Below, piece by piece: positions 36,142 to 44,492 of a stretch of DNA of 57,410 nt (positions within the stretch are counted from its first letter, which is position 1; every line of letters begins with the position of its first letter). The stretch is from the NCBI GenBank assembly GCA_949282305.1, contig CASDPB010000034.1:1-57410 (forward strand), in the 5' to 3' direction. The notes under the pieces are model-generated. The model was not told the DNA's origin and did not search any database. It was given only the letters and a program-made list of their open reading frames with translations. Source of the DNA: an uncultured Lentisphaeria bacterium. GTDB taxonomy: Bacteria; Verrucomicrobiota; Lentisphaeria; Victivallales; UBA1829. Position numbers and translations under genes: made by a program.

Positions 36142-37232
36142 TTCCCGATCCGTTTCCTGATGGCGTTCATAATTTTTTCCACTGGAACATCCGTATAGAT
36201 CCCCGCCCTGCCGATTTCCTCCGGCAGAATCAGTTTCAGTCTGCCTCCCGAGTTTTTCTTGTCCGTTCCCATTGCCTTGAAAATCGCTTCGGCGGAATAT
36301 CCCGCGGGGATTGACACGGGCAGGGCGAAAGTTTTCAAAAGCGACTCCTGACGTGCCGCGGTTTCACCGGAAATGAGCCCCAATGAAACGGCAAGTTCCG
36401 CGGCAACGCACATGCCGATTGCCACTCCTTCTCCATGTTCGACGAGGGAATAGCCTGTCACCGATTCGATTGCATGACCGAAAGTATGCCCGTAATTCAG
36501 AATGGCACGCAGGGACGATTCTTTTTCATCAGCGGAAACTATCCGGGCTTTCAAGGCACAGCAGCGGGAAACCGCTTCGGAAACCCGTTCCGCATCGGCG
36601 AGATTCAGCAGATCGCGCGCATGTTTTTCAAGCATATCGAACAGGGTTCCGTCCAGAATGACGGCGGTTTTAATCAGTTCGGCATAACCGCAGGAAAGTT
36701 CGCGGGCGGGCAGCGTTTTCAGAAAATCCGTATCAATGACGACCGCTTCCGGCTGAAAAAACGCGCCGATCAGATTTTTCCCTTCCGGCAGATCAACCCC
36801 CGTCTTGCCGCCGACGGAAGAATCCACCATCGCCAGCAGAGAGGTCGGGAGCTGAACGAAACGAGTGCCGCGCATGTAGATCGCGGCGGAAAATCCCGTC
36901 ATGTCGCCGCAGACGCCGCCGCCGAGCGCGATGAAAACAGACCTGCGGTCCAGTCCCGCCTTCACTCCCTTCCGGCAGATCATCTCAATCGTGGAAAGCT
37001 GTTTGGACGTTTCTCCGGCGGGAAAGACGCACGTATGAACGGAATGTGAAACCGCCGAAAGTTTTCCTGCCACGCTTTCAAGATAAAGTTTTTCCAGGTT
37101 GGAATCGGTCACAAGAAAAACGGAACGGTCTTTCAGGTATTCGCCGAGCAGAGCGTCCAGCTGCTCCCGCAGCCCGGCTCCGACGAAAATCGGGTAGGAG
37201 CGTTCCGCCAGTTCCACATTTACAACATTCAT
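36138..37232 (-). CDS. aroB: 3-dehydroquinate synthase
   Basis: AroB converts DAHP to 3-dehydroquinate, the second step of the shikimate pathway. The 364-aa protein has the NAD-binding segment ALGGGVCGDMTGFSAA, RFVQLPTSLLAMVDSSVGGK with the catalytic Lys, and the zinc ligands in AELIKTAVI, NYGHTFGHAIE and HGEGVAIGM. The length is normal. AGGAG precedes the ATG at 37232; the frame opens earlier at 37262 without a site. It lies 13 bases after the acyltransferase gene. Confidence 0.97.
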   Translation of the reverse strand: MNVVNVELAERSYPIFVGAGLREQLDALLGEYLKDRSVFLVTDSNLEKLYLESVAGKLSAVSHSVHTCVFPAGETSKQLSTIEMICRKGVKAGLDRRSVFIALGGGVCGDMTGFSAAIYMRGTRFVQLPTSLLAMVDSSVGGKTGVDLPEGKNLIGAFFQPEAVVIDTDFLKTLPARELSCGYAELIKTAVILDGTLFDMLEKHARDLLNLADAERVSEAVSRCCALKARIVSADEKESSLRAILNYGHTFGHAIESVTGYSLVEHGEGVAIGMCVAAELAVSLGLISGETAARQESLLKTFALPVSIPAGYSAEAIFKAMGTDKKNSGGRLKLILPEEIGRAGIYTDVPVEKIMNAIRKRIGK

Positions 37233-37245
37233 CGTTTTCTCCTGC

Positions 37246-38070
37246 TCACTGGTGCCCGGCAACCTTGCAGCCCCATGAAATCACTCTGTTTTTAATAAAA
37301 TCGACAATCTGCGCGTGTTCCGCCTTGCCGGAGGCGGAAATCTGCATGATCGGCTCCCCGAATTCAAAATAAACCGGATTTTTCCGGCGGATGGGACCGA
37401 GATCCTTTATCAGCTTTCCGTTCGCCAGAAAATCCGTGCGGAGCGCCATCGGAATGATCGGGGCGCCGGTGTGTTTGGCAAGTTTGACGCCGATCGTATT
37501 GAATTGCGCCGGATCAAATACCTCGGAGCGCGTGGACTGCGGGAAAATCACGATGCTCCTGCCTTCCGCAATCCTCTTTGCACCTTCGGTCATGACAGCC
37601 TTGAAATCATCGCGCGGATTCCTGCGGTCCACGGGAATGCAGCCGAGCCGGCGCATAATGTCTCCGAAGTAAGGCACATCCAGAAGGGAGCGCTTGATTA
37701 CGAAGCAGAATTCGCGGCGCGGACGTATGAATGCGTGCATCAATGCCGTTTCCAGCAGACTCATGTGATTGCCGATAATGACAGCCGGTTCGGAAAAACG
37801 GGAAAGATTGTCGAGTCCGCGCAGATGAATCTTGCCCCCGCAGCTTTCGACGATACGGAAGTTCTTCAGAGAATTGTCCGCCTGCGGCTGACCGTTGAAA
37901 TTGTGCGCACGGCAGCGTCTGCCCGAGTCATAGAACACATAGAAGTTGCGCAGGTAAAAGGACAGACGGGTTCCCAGCGTCAGATATTCCCAGAGACTGC
38001 GCGGGCAGTTTTCCGGCGTATCGTAAGAGTTTTCCGTAAAAGGAGTGGCGATATTTTCTGGTGTAAACAT
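37246..38070 (-). CDS. PlsC-like lysophospholipid acyltransferase with variant motif
   Basis: This 274-aa member of the glycerolipid acyltransferase family would acylate lysophosphatidic acid or a related acceptor at the membrane. Motif I reads IIGNHMSLLET: the usual H-x4-D is H102-x4-E107 here. The third motif reads FPQSTRS instead of FPEGTRS; PIIPMAL follows as usual. The family is clear, but the altered catalytic pair makes activity uncertain. AGGGA precedes ATG at 38070. It lies between hisA and aroB. Confidence 0.85.
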   Translation of the reverse strand: MFTPENIATPFTENSYDTPENCPRSLWEYLTLGTRLSFYLRNFYVFYDSGRRCRAHNFNGQPQADNSLKNFRIVESCGGKIHLRGLDNLSRFSEPAVIIGNHMSLLETALMHAFIRPRREFCFVIKRSLLDVPYFGDIMRRLGCIPVDRRNPRDDFKAVMTEGAKRIAEGRSIVIFPQSTRSEVFDPAQFNTIGVKLAKHTGAPIIPMALRTDFLANGKLIKDLGPIRRKNPVYFEFGEPIMQISASGKAEHAQIVDFIKNRVISWGCKVAGHQ

Positions 38071-38080
38071 GATTCCCTGA

Positions 38081-38815
38081 CTATCCGCGTTCCGCGGCCT
38101 CCACAAGTTCCCGATAGGTGGTTCTCCCGTCATAAAGCGCTTTGCCGACAATCACGCCTTCCAGATTCGGCAGTTTCAACGCGCTGAGCTTTGCTGCGTC
38201 TTCCGCGGCGGAAACACCGCCGGAAGCAATGATCCTGCAGTCCGGCACCAGCCGGCAAAGCGCGGCGGTCGGTTTCAGACTCGGCCCGGTGAATGCGCCA
38301 TCCGTCGCAATATCGGTGAAGATGATACGTTTTACGCCCAGCTCCGCCATTTTCGCGGCAAGCTCCGACGCATCGACTTTGCTTGTTTCAATCCAGCCGC
38401 GCACAGCTGCCTTGCCGTCCTTGGCGTCAATTCCGACCACGACTTTCTCCGGTCCGAATTTTTCGATGAAACGCTTTGCAATTTCCGGATTTTCGCAGAC
38501 GACCGTTCCGAGAATCACGCGGGAAACACCGGCATTGAAAAGAAGCTCCGCATCCTGTTCGGTCCGGATTCCGCCGCCGATTTCACAGGGGATGTTCACG
38601 CTTTCGCAAATTCTGCGAACCGGTTCCACATTGACGGGATGCCCCGCCTTTGCACCGTCAAGATCCACAAGATGAATGATTTTCGCACCGTCGTTCATCC
38701 ACTTGACCGCCTGTTCCGCCGGATTGTCGCTATAGACGGTTTCTCTGGCATAGTCCCCTTGAAAAAGACGGACACAGCGTCCGCCGCGCATATCAATAGC
38801 CGGTATAATCAGCAT
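38081..38815 (-). CDS. hisA: ProFAR isomerase of histidine synthesis
   Basis: This 244-aa half-barrel-repeat TIM barrel isomerises ProFAR to PRFAR. The start IPAIDMRGGRCVRLFQGD carries the catalytic Asp (AIDM); the second Asp is in FTDIATDGAFTGP. The phosphate-binding GGGIRT and ASGGVS repeats are present. The start at 38815 overlaps the hisH end by 7 bases. Confidence 0.96.
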   Translation of the reverse strand: MLIIPAIDMRGGRCVRLFQGDYARETVYSDNPAEQAVKWMNDGAKIIHLVDLDGAKAGHPVNVEPVRRICESVNIPCEIGGGIRTEQDAELLFNAGVSRVILGTVVCENPEIAKRFIEKFGPEKVVVGIDAKDGKAAVRGWIETSKVDASELAAKMAELGVKRIIFTDIATDGAFTGPSLKPTAALCRLVPDCRIIASGGVSAAEDAAKLSALKLPNLEGVIVGKALYDGRTTYRELVEAAERG

Positions 38816-39444
38816 GATCCCGAAACATCCTTTCCGCAGATCGTTACAAAATTTCTGAGTATGGCAAGCCCGCAATCCTGACTCTTTTCAGGATGGAACT
38901 GTGCCGCGAATACGTTGCCCTTCGAGAGGGCGGCCGCAAAATCAATCATATAAGTGCATCTTGCGGCAGTCACGGAAGGATCATCCGGAAGAGCATAATA
39001 CGAATGTACAAAATAGAAGAAGGAGTCCTGTCCGAGCCCCTTCAGAAACGGATTGTCCTGATCAAACCGGATGGAATTCCAGCCGATCTGCGGAATCTTT
39101 TCCCCGAGTTCGGGGAAGCGCAGAACACGTCCGCGAAAAATGGAAAGCCCCGGGACTCCCGGCGCCTCCTCGCTGGAATCGAGCAGCATCTGCATCCCGA
39201 GACAGATTCCGAGAAACGGCACGTTCCTGCGGACGGTCTCCCTGATGAACGGCACGAAACCGCTCCGGTTCAGATGCTCCATGCCGTCGCCGAAATTGCC
39301 GACGCCCGGCAGTATCACGCCGGACGCGCCCTCCGCTTCAGAGGGCGTATCCACGATTCTGATCTTCCCGCCGACGTATTCCAAAGCCTTGGAAACGCTC
39401 ATCAGGTTTCCCATTCCATAGTCGATCAGGGCAATGAAACTCAT
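38809..39444 (-). CDS. hisH: Imidazole glycerol phosphate synthase glutaminase subunit
   Basis: HisH releases ammonia from glutamine for HisF. The 211-aa class I amidotransferase shows IDYGMGNLMSVSKALE, the oxyanion segment PGVGNFGDGM, the nucleophile Cys in GICLGMQ, and His/Glu in AAQFHPEKS. GGGAG precedes ATG at 39444, 4 bases after the SDR stop. hisF is not in the window. Confidence 0.96.
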   Translation of the reverse strand: MSFIALIDYGMGNLMSVSKALEYVGGKIRIVDTPSEAEGASGVILPGVGNFGDGMEHLNRSGFVPFIRETVRRNVPFLGICLGMQMLLDSSEEAPGVPGLSIFRGRVLRFPELGEKIPQIGWNSIRFDQDNPFLKGLGQDSFFYFVHSYYALPDDPSVTAARCTYMIDFAAALSKGNVFAAQFHPEKSQDCGLAILRNFVTICGKDVSGSC

Positions 39445-39448
39445 CGGG

Positions 39449-40306
39449 TCAAACTCCCGAGAATGCGGCAAATCCGCCGTCCACAGGGATCACCGCGCCG
39501 TTGACGAAGCCGGAAGCCTTGTCGTCCACGAGCCAGAGCAGTGTGCCGAGCAGGTCCTCGGGTGTGCCGAAACGTCCCATCGGGGTATGCGTGAGAATCG
39601 TATTTCCGCGCGCGGTGAGGGAACCGTCCGCATTCGTGAGAAGGGTGCGGTTCTGATCGGTCAGGAAAAATCCGGGGGCAATCGCATTGACGCGGATGCC
39701 GACCCTGGACATGTGAGTAGCGAGCCACTGGGTGAAGTTGCTGACCGCCGCCTTGGCTCCGCTGTATGCGGGAATCTTGGTCAGCGGACGGAATGCGTTC
39801 ATGGAAGAGATGTTGATGATGACGCCGTGTCCGTTCAGCGCCATATCCCGTGCGAAAACCTGTGTCGGAAGCAGAGTTCCGATGAAGTTCAGGTTGAAGA
39901 CAAAGCCGATGCCCGCCGGATCAAGATCAAAGAAAGAGATTTTCCCCTCGGCGGAACCTTCCGCATCCGCTCTGGTGACAAATTCGCTGGAAGTTGTTCC
40001 CTTCGGATGGTTTCCGCCTGCACCGTTGACCAGGATGTCACAGGGACCGTATGTGTCTTTCACGGTCTGGTGAGCAGCAAGCAGACTCTCTTTTTCCAGC
40101 ACGTTCGCGGCAATACCGACCGCTTCCCCGCCGTTTTTCCTGATTGCTTCCGCCACCTTTTGAGCGTTCTCAAGACGGAGATCAAGGATTGCGACTTTTG
40201 CGCCGCACTCCGCCAGAGCCACGGCCATGGAACTGCACAGGATGCCGCCTCCGCCTGTTACGACGGCGACTTTGTTCTTCAGATCGATGTTCAGAGGAAC
40301 ACTCAT
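39449..40306 (-). CDS. SDR oxidoreductase, D-mannonate/fructuronate reductase-like
   Basis: This 285-aa short-chain dehydrogenase has the NAD(P) loop VVTGGGGILCSSMA, LVNGAGGN, the catalytic Ser in NISSMNAF and YSGAKAAVSNF with Tyr and Lys. An insertion around residues 100-125 (GNHPKGTTSSEFVTRADAEG) is typical of SDRs annotated as mannonate oxidoreductase. It is the first gene of a six-gene operon whose other members are housekeeping. GAAGGAG precedes the ATG. Confidence 0.9.
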   Translation of the reverse strand: MSVPLNIDLKNKVAVVTGGGGILCSSMAVALAECGAKVAILDLRLENAQKVAEAIRKNGGEAVGIAANVLEKESLLAAHQTVKDTYGPCDILVNGAGGNHPKGTTSSEFVTRADAEGSAEGKISFFDLDPAGIGFVFNLNFIGTLLPTQVFARDMALNGHGVIINISSMNAFRPLTKIPAYSGAKAAVSNFTQWLATHMSRVGIRVNAIAPGFFLTDQNRTLLTNADGSLTARGNTILTHTPMGRFGTPEDLLGTLLWLVDDKASGFVNGAVIPVDGGFAAFSGV

Positions 40307-40423
40307 GATTTCACTCCTTCATTATATTATAGGGTTCCGAATGAAAACAACTCTGTAATATACTCCGGAAATGAAAATCTTAAAATGATTTTTGAATAGT
40401 TGCGCGGAATATTTTCATTTCTC

Positions 40424-40452
40424 TTGCAATATTGTATCTGAAAACGTATATT
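40424..40452 (+). promoter_or_regulatory. Promoter of the folD operon
   Basis: TTGCAA (40424-40429), a 17-base spacer and TATATT (40447-40452), 51 bases before the first start codon. Confidence 0.7.
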
Positions 40453-40503
40453 TCATAGAAAAAGAAAAAATTTTTCAATGTTTCAAGAGAAGGTGCCAAC
40501 CCC

Positions 40504-40869
40504 ATGTATCGAAAACTGCTATTCTGTTCGCTTTGCACAGCGCTTCCGCTGTTGCTTTCCGCCGTTCCGGAATCCGAAGGCGGCGCCGCACGGCCGCTGA
40601 TCAACAGGAAAGGGCTTGAACCCGGAAATTTCGCAGACCCTTCCACTGCGGAGAAACTGCTCAATGAACGGCGGGCGCTGATTCTCAAGATGCACAAGAC
40701 CCGTCTCGAACTGATTAAGAAAGACCCGAAACTGAAACGGATTCACGCACAGATCACGGCGCTTTACAAGGAACTTGCCGTGGAGCTGGACTCCAAACGC
40801 GAAATGACGCTTCTCAACAGCGATCTCAGGCTGCTCGATTCCAAAATCGACTCCCTTCAAAAAAAATAA
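40504..40869 (+). CDS. Exported 121-aa helical protein
   Basis: The protein has a signal peptide (YRKLLFCSLCTALPLLLSAVP) and then an almost fully helical, charged domain predicted as coiled coil (NERRALILKMHKTRLELIKK, LNSDLRLLDSKIDSLQKK). No family is recognised. GAAGG precedes the ATG. It starts the operon and ends 15 bases before folD. Confidence 0.8.
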   Translation: MYRKLLFCSLCTALPLLLSAVPESEGGAARPLINRKGLEPGNFADPSTAEKLLNERRALILKMHKTRLELIKKDPKLKRIHAQITALYKELAVELDSKREMTLLNSDLRLLDSKIDSLQKK

Positions 40870-40884
40870 CAAGGCGGAAGTACA

Positions 40885-41787
40885 ATGAAAGAAACACATA
40901 CACCCTGTTCAAACCTGATCGACGGCAAGGCAATCGCGGAGGCGGTTAATCGCGAAACAGCATCCGAAGTCGCCAACATCGGCAAACAATATGGGGCGGT
41001 TCCCGGACTCGCGGTCGTTCTCGTGGGCGACAATCCGGCGTCTCAGGTTTATGTGAACACCAAAGTGAGGAAATGTGCCGAACTGGGCATTTATTCGGAA
41101 AAAATCGTGCTGCCGAAAGAAACGACGCAGGCGGAGCTTCTGGCTGTGATTGACAAGCTCAACCGCAATCCGACCATTCATGGGATTCTTGTGCAGTCTC
41201 CGCCTCCGCCGCAGATCGACGAGGCGGAAGTCGTCAAGGCGGTTGCACCGGAAAAGGATGTGGACTGCTTCCACCCGCAGAATGTCGGCAGAATGCTTCT
41301 GGGAGACCTGACCGGATTCCTGCCCTGCACGCCGAGCGGCGTCATGCAGCTTCTCCGGCGCTCCGGCATCGAAACCGCCGGAAAAAACGCGGTTGTTCTC
41401 GGACGCTCCAACATTGTCGGCAAACCGATGATGGCGCTTCTTTCCGCAAAAGGTGTCGATGCAACGGTCACAATGTGTCATTCCCGCACGAAAAATCTTG
41501 CGGATTTCACGAGAAAGGCGGATATTATCGTTGCGGCAATCGGCAGACCCAAATTTCTGCGCGGCGACATGGTGAAAAAAGGAGTCGTGGTGATTGACGT
41601 CGGAATCAACCGCGTTCCCGCTCCGGATGCTCCGAAAGGCTATCGGATTGTCGGCGACGCCGCATTCGATGAGATTGCCCCGAAAGCCTCGAAAATCACC
41701 CCGGTTCCCGGAGGCGTCGGGCCGATGACCATTGCCATGCTGATGCAGAATGCGGTCCGTGCATTCAAGGCTTCGCTAAAAAAATGA
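40885..41787 (+). CDS. folD: Bifunctional methylenetetrahydrofolate dehydrogenase/cyclohydrolase
   Basis: This 300-aa enzyme of one-carbon metabolism interconverts 5,10-methylene-, methenyl- and 10-formyl-tetrahydrofolate. Visible signatures are [18 protein letters not shown] (with catalytic Lys), [35 protein letters not shown], the NADP loop [10 protein letters not shown] and [15 protein letters not shown]. The length is normal. GGCGGAAG precedes the ATG. Confidence 0.97.
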   Translation: MKETHTPCSNLIDGKAIAEAVNRETASEVANIGKQYGAVPGLAVVLVGDNPASQVYVNTKVRKCAELGIYSEKIVLPKETTQAELLAVIDKLNRNPTIHGILVQSPPPPQIDEAEVVKAVAPEKDVDCFHPQNVGRMLLGDLTGFLPCTPSGVMQLLRRSGIETAGKNAVVLGRSNIVGKPMMALLSAKGVDATVTMCHSRTKNLADFTRKADIIVAAIGRPKFLRGDMVKKGVVVIDVGINRVPAPDAPKGYRIVGDAAFDEIAPKASKITPVPGGVGPMTIAMLMQNAVRAFKASLKK

Positions 41788-41820
41788 AAATGTATCGCGC
41801 GGAAACGAAGGGAGGGTGCC

Positions 41821-43059
41821 ATGCAGCTGATTTTCATCCTGGTTTTTATTTTCATCGTGCTGAGTGTTCTCGGCAGAATCGCGAAAGCGGCAAAGAGAGT
41901 GAATACGGCAGCGAAAAAGGCACGCCGCGGCACATTCACCCCGCTTGACGGATTGGGCAAAGTGTTCAATGCGTCCGCCCGCAACGAGGCATGGATGAAG
42001 GCGGCGGGCGATCTCGGACTCTCTTTCATCCGCCCGTCCACAATATATGACAATCCATCCATCGCGGGAAGGATCAACGGATTTGAAATCAACGTCACAA
42101 CGGAACGGGATCCCGATCAGACCGTCTACCGCATCACATTTCCAAAGAGCATTGACATCGGCTTTCTCGCAATGAAGGACAAAGCCGCCACAATGCTCAA
42201 CCGTCAGTTCAGCGGCAGAAAGCGTCTGGAGAAAATCCTGAATCTCCTGCCGGACGACCTGGTCAACAGCGCCGTTTCCGCTTATGAGGAAAAACCTCTG
42301 ACCCGTTTTCTGACGAGGGAACGGCGGGATGCGCTCCTGAAATGTCTGCAGCTTTATGACACAGTCAAAATTGATGACAATTCCATCACGGTGACTTACG
42401 ACGGAATTGAACAGAAGCCCGAGGTTCTTTGCGCACGGATCAACACCGCGCTGATGTTTGCCAAGGCTTTCGGCTGCGATGTGGAGCCGGCAGGTGTGAG
42501 CGGCATTCCCCCTGCTGCACCCCGGAAAATGCCGCAGGAACCGCATGACATCAAAACTGCGCCGCCGGAACCGCCTGCCGGAAATGCACCTTCCGGGGAG
42601 GAACAGCCGGAGAGCAGGAAAGAGACGGAACCGGTTCCTGCGGAAACCGCTCCGCAGACGCAGCCGGTATCGATATCTGACAACAATCTCCTGCGGAAAG
42701 AGGTTCTCATCCCGGCATTGTTCGGTTCAACGTTTACGGGGACGAAGGAGAAGGAGCTTTTTGAAAAGGTCAAAGGCAGGGAGGTGGTCTGGAGCGGAAC
42801 CGTAAAAAGTGAATATGAATTCGGCATGGACTTTGTTTTCGGCAATCAGGGCGGCGTGAAAACGACGCTGGAGCTCATGGAAATTCAGCAGGGGACCTAC
42901 TCCATGAAGATAAAGATCAAGGCGGTCGTATGCTTCCCGAAAGAGGACTTTCAGGAAATTCGCGCCCTGAACGGAAAAGAGATCACATTCAGCGGAACGT
43001 TATTGAAATTTGAAGGATTCGCCAAGGAGGTCTACCTGACTTCCGGCAAACTGGTATGA
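41821..43059 (+). CDS. Membrane-anchored protein with a C-terminal OB-like domain
   Basis: The 412-aa protein starts with one membrane helix (MQLIFILVFIFIVLSVLG) and a basic segment. Residues about 50-215 form an unrecognised soluble domain. A Pro/Glu-rich linker lies at about 220-285. The C-terminus (residues about 290-412: VLIPALFGSTFTG, EVVWSGTVKSEYEFGMDFVF, GKEITFSGTLLKFEGFAKEV) resembles the tRNA_anti-like OB fold. GGGAGG precedes the ATG. The function is unknown. Confidence 0.8.
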   Translation: MQLIFILVFIFIVLSVLGRIAKAAKRVNTAAKKARRGTFTPLDGLGKVFNASARNEAWMKAAGDLGLSFIRPSTIYDNPSIAGRINGFEINVTTERDPDQTVYRITFPKSIDIGFLAMKDKAATMLNRQFSGRKRLEKILNLLPDDLVNSAVSAYEEKPLTRFLTRERRDALLKCLQLYDTVKIDDNSITVTYDGIEQKPEVLCARINTALMFAKAFGCDVEPAGVSGIPPAAPRKMPQEPHDIKTAPPEPPAGNAPSGEEQPESRKETEPVPAETAPQTQPVSISDNNLLRKEVLIPALFGSTFTGTKEKELFEKVKGREVVWSGTVKSEYEFGMDFVFGNQGGVKTTLELMEIQQGTYSMKIKIKAVVCFPKEDFQEIRALNGKEITFSGTLLKFEGFAKEVYLTSGKLV

Positions 43060-43069
43060 GGATTTTGCA

Positions 43070-43312
43070 ATGAGACCCAACACACCGGAACAGAAAGCCG
43101 CCATGCTCGGCATCGGCCTTGACAACAAAGACGGACACAAACGCATCACCAAAGGCGATAATTTCATGCTTGTCGGCGGGTCCGAGGAAACCCACGAACG
43201 CATGACGGAAACCGCAATCAAAATCAATGAAAAACTCTCGTCGCGCGGCAAATCCCTGGATGACGTTTCACCCGAGGAGTTCCGCGACATCGTGGACGAA
43301 TGCAGCCATTGA
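43070..43312 (+). CDS. Small conserved-looking 80-aa protein
   Basis: The protein is soluble and charged (NTPEQKAAMLGIGLDNKDGH, ITKGDNFMLVGGSEETHERM), predicted helical at the C-terminus. GAGG lies 8 bases before the ATG and the gene starts 10 bases after the membrane-anchored protein, so it is the last gene of the folD operon. No family is named. Confidence 0.75.
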   Translation: MRPNTPEQKAAMLGIGLDNKDGHKRITKGDNFMLVGGSEETHERMTETAIKINEKLSSRGKSLDDVSPEEFRDIVDECSH

Positions 43313-43550
43313 CAGGTCTTCCGGTTCGGACAGGCGCGCGCCGAATTCCAGGGCAACGCACATGCAGGGAGAATATCCGGGCGGATATGAACTCCGGATC
43401 ATTCGCGGCAATTGATGGCATTGCGCCAATCGGCGCACTTCCCTTGAGCAGTCCAGCCCAATGTTTGATCCGGCTGCCGTGAAACTGATTTGCATTATGT
43501 CTGATGTTCCGAATTATCGGATAATCAGTCCGGACAGCTCCGGTTCCTGG

Positions 43551-44384
43551 TCAGCCGGCCGCGGTCCGGCGGAATGCGCCCGGGCTCATTCCCGTGGCGG
43601 AACGGATCAGGCGCGCGAAATGCGCCGGATCGGGAAGTCCCACCCTGGCGGAGACCATGTGAACCGGCAGATCAGTGTTGCGCAACAGGGAAAGCGCCCG
43701 CTGTATCCTGACCTGAAGCAGATATCTGCCGGGAGTCTGATTCATCTGCTCCCTGAAAATCCGCGACAATGTGGAACGGTGCACTCCGAGCATTTCCGCA
43801 ATGAGATTGACGTTGATCTGACTCTGCATGTAATGGTCACGCACGGTCTCAATGAAACGCCGGATCAGTCTTGCCTCCGAGGTGGAATCGTCATGGGTTC
43901 CGCCGAACAGCCACAGAATTTCCGTGATGATGCCGACCAGACGGCGCATTCCGGTCAGCGTGTTCTCCTTCAACCCGCGTTCAAACTCCTGAAACAGTTC
44001 CTCGGGACAACGTCCGGCGTTCTTCCGCAGAACCGGATAATCATAGGAACGCATGAAATCTTCTGCACAAGGACCGTCGAAAGTGAGCCAGCGGAGTTTC
44101 CACGGCGCTTCCGTCCCCGTGTTTTTCCGGCTGTTGCCGGGCAGAGAGTAAAACACGTCGCCCGGCCGTACAACGAACTCATCGCATCCGCCGACCGCAA
44201 CCCTGCCGCACCCGGCTGTGCACCAGTTGATCTGGACAAACGTCTTTTCCCCGCCGTCGTGAGTCTCCGTGTCCAGCATGGAAACCGTCTCTCCGCAGGA
44301 GCGCGGAAAGAACGGCAGTTTCCAGTCCGGCAGAGTATAGGGATTCGGACGGCTGATGATCCTGTTTTTCAAATCGCACGGCAT
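43551..44384 (-). CDS. AraC-family transcriptional regulator
   Basis: This 277-aa regulator has an N-terminal cupin-like sensor domain (VQINWCTAGCGRVAVGG, FVVRPGDVFYSLPG) and a C-terminal double helix-turn-helix (INVNLIAEMLGVHRSTLSRI, MNQTPGRYLLQVRIQRALSL, LPVHMVSARVGLPDPAHFAR, TGMSPGAFRR). It is transcribed away from the GH35 gene. Paired 14-base direct repeats in the shared promoter are its probable sites. It likely senses a galactoside and activates the GH35 gene. Confidence 0.95.
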   Translation of the reverse strand: MPCDLKNRIISRPNPYTLPDWKLPFFPRSCGETVSMLDTETHDGGEKTFVQINWCTAGCGRVAVGGCDEFVVRPGDVFYSLPGNSRKNTGTEAPWKLRWLTFDGPCAEDFMRSYDYPVLRKNAGRCPEELFQEFERGLKENTLTGMRRLVGIITEILWLFGGTHDDSTSEARLIRRFIETVRDHYMQSQINVNLIAEMLGVHRSTLSRIFREQMNQTPGRYLLQVRIQRALSLLRNTDLPVHMVSARVGLPDPAHFARLIRSATGMSPGAFRRTAAG

Positions 44385-44386
44385 AA

Positions 44387-44421
44387 TACGACAAATATCC
44401 CTGTTTTACGACAAATCTTCC
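44387..44421. promoter_or_regulatory. Direct repeats, probable AraC-type activator sites
   Basis: TACGACAAATATCC (44387-44400) and TACGACAAATCTTCC (44407-44421) are two near-identical copies 20 bases apart, about two turns of DNA. The second copy ends next to the -35 position of the GH35 promoter, the position used by AraC-type activators. The first borders the araC-type start codon. Confidence 0.75.
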
Positions 44422-44423
44422 TC

Positions 44424-44452
44424 TTTCCTGTTTCATATTCTTCAGATATAAT
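44424..44452 (+). promoter_or_regulatory. Promoter of the GH35 gene
   Basis: A perfect TATAAT (44447-44452) with a very poor -35 (TTTCCT, 44424-44429) at 17 bases. The weak -35 fits activator-dependent transcription. Confidence 0.65.
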
Positions 44453-44492
44453 ATGACAGGAGCAATACAAAAAATCAAGGAGACAACAGGAA

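Noticed and set aside
40307-40380. Promoter of the SDR-his-aroB-dprA operon (TATAAT near 40330)
   Set aside because: The TATAAT is present on the minus strand, but the only -35 candidates give spacers of 13 or 18 bases and the 18-base choice would leave almost no leader before the ribosome binding site.
43461-44456. 331-codon plus-strand frame
   Set aside because: Antisense to the AraC regulator, whose double helix-turn-helix is unambiguous.
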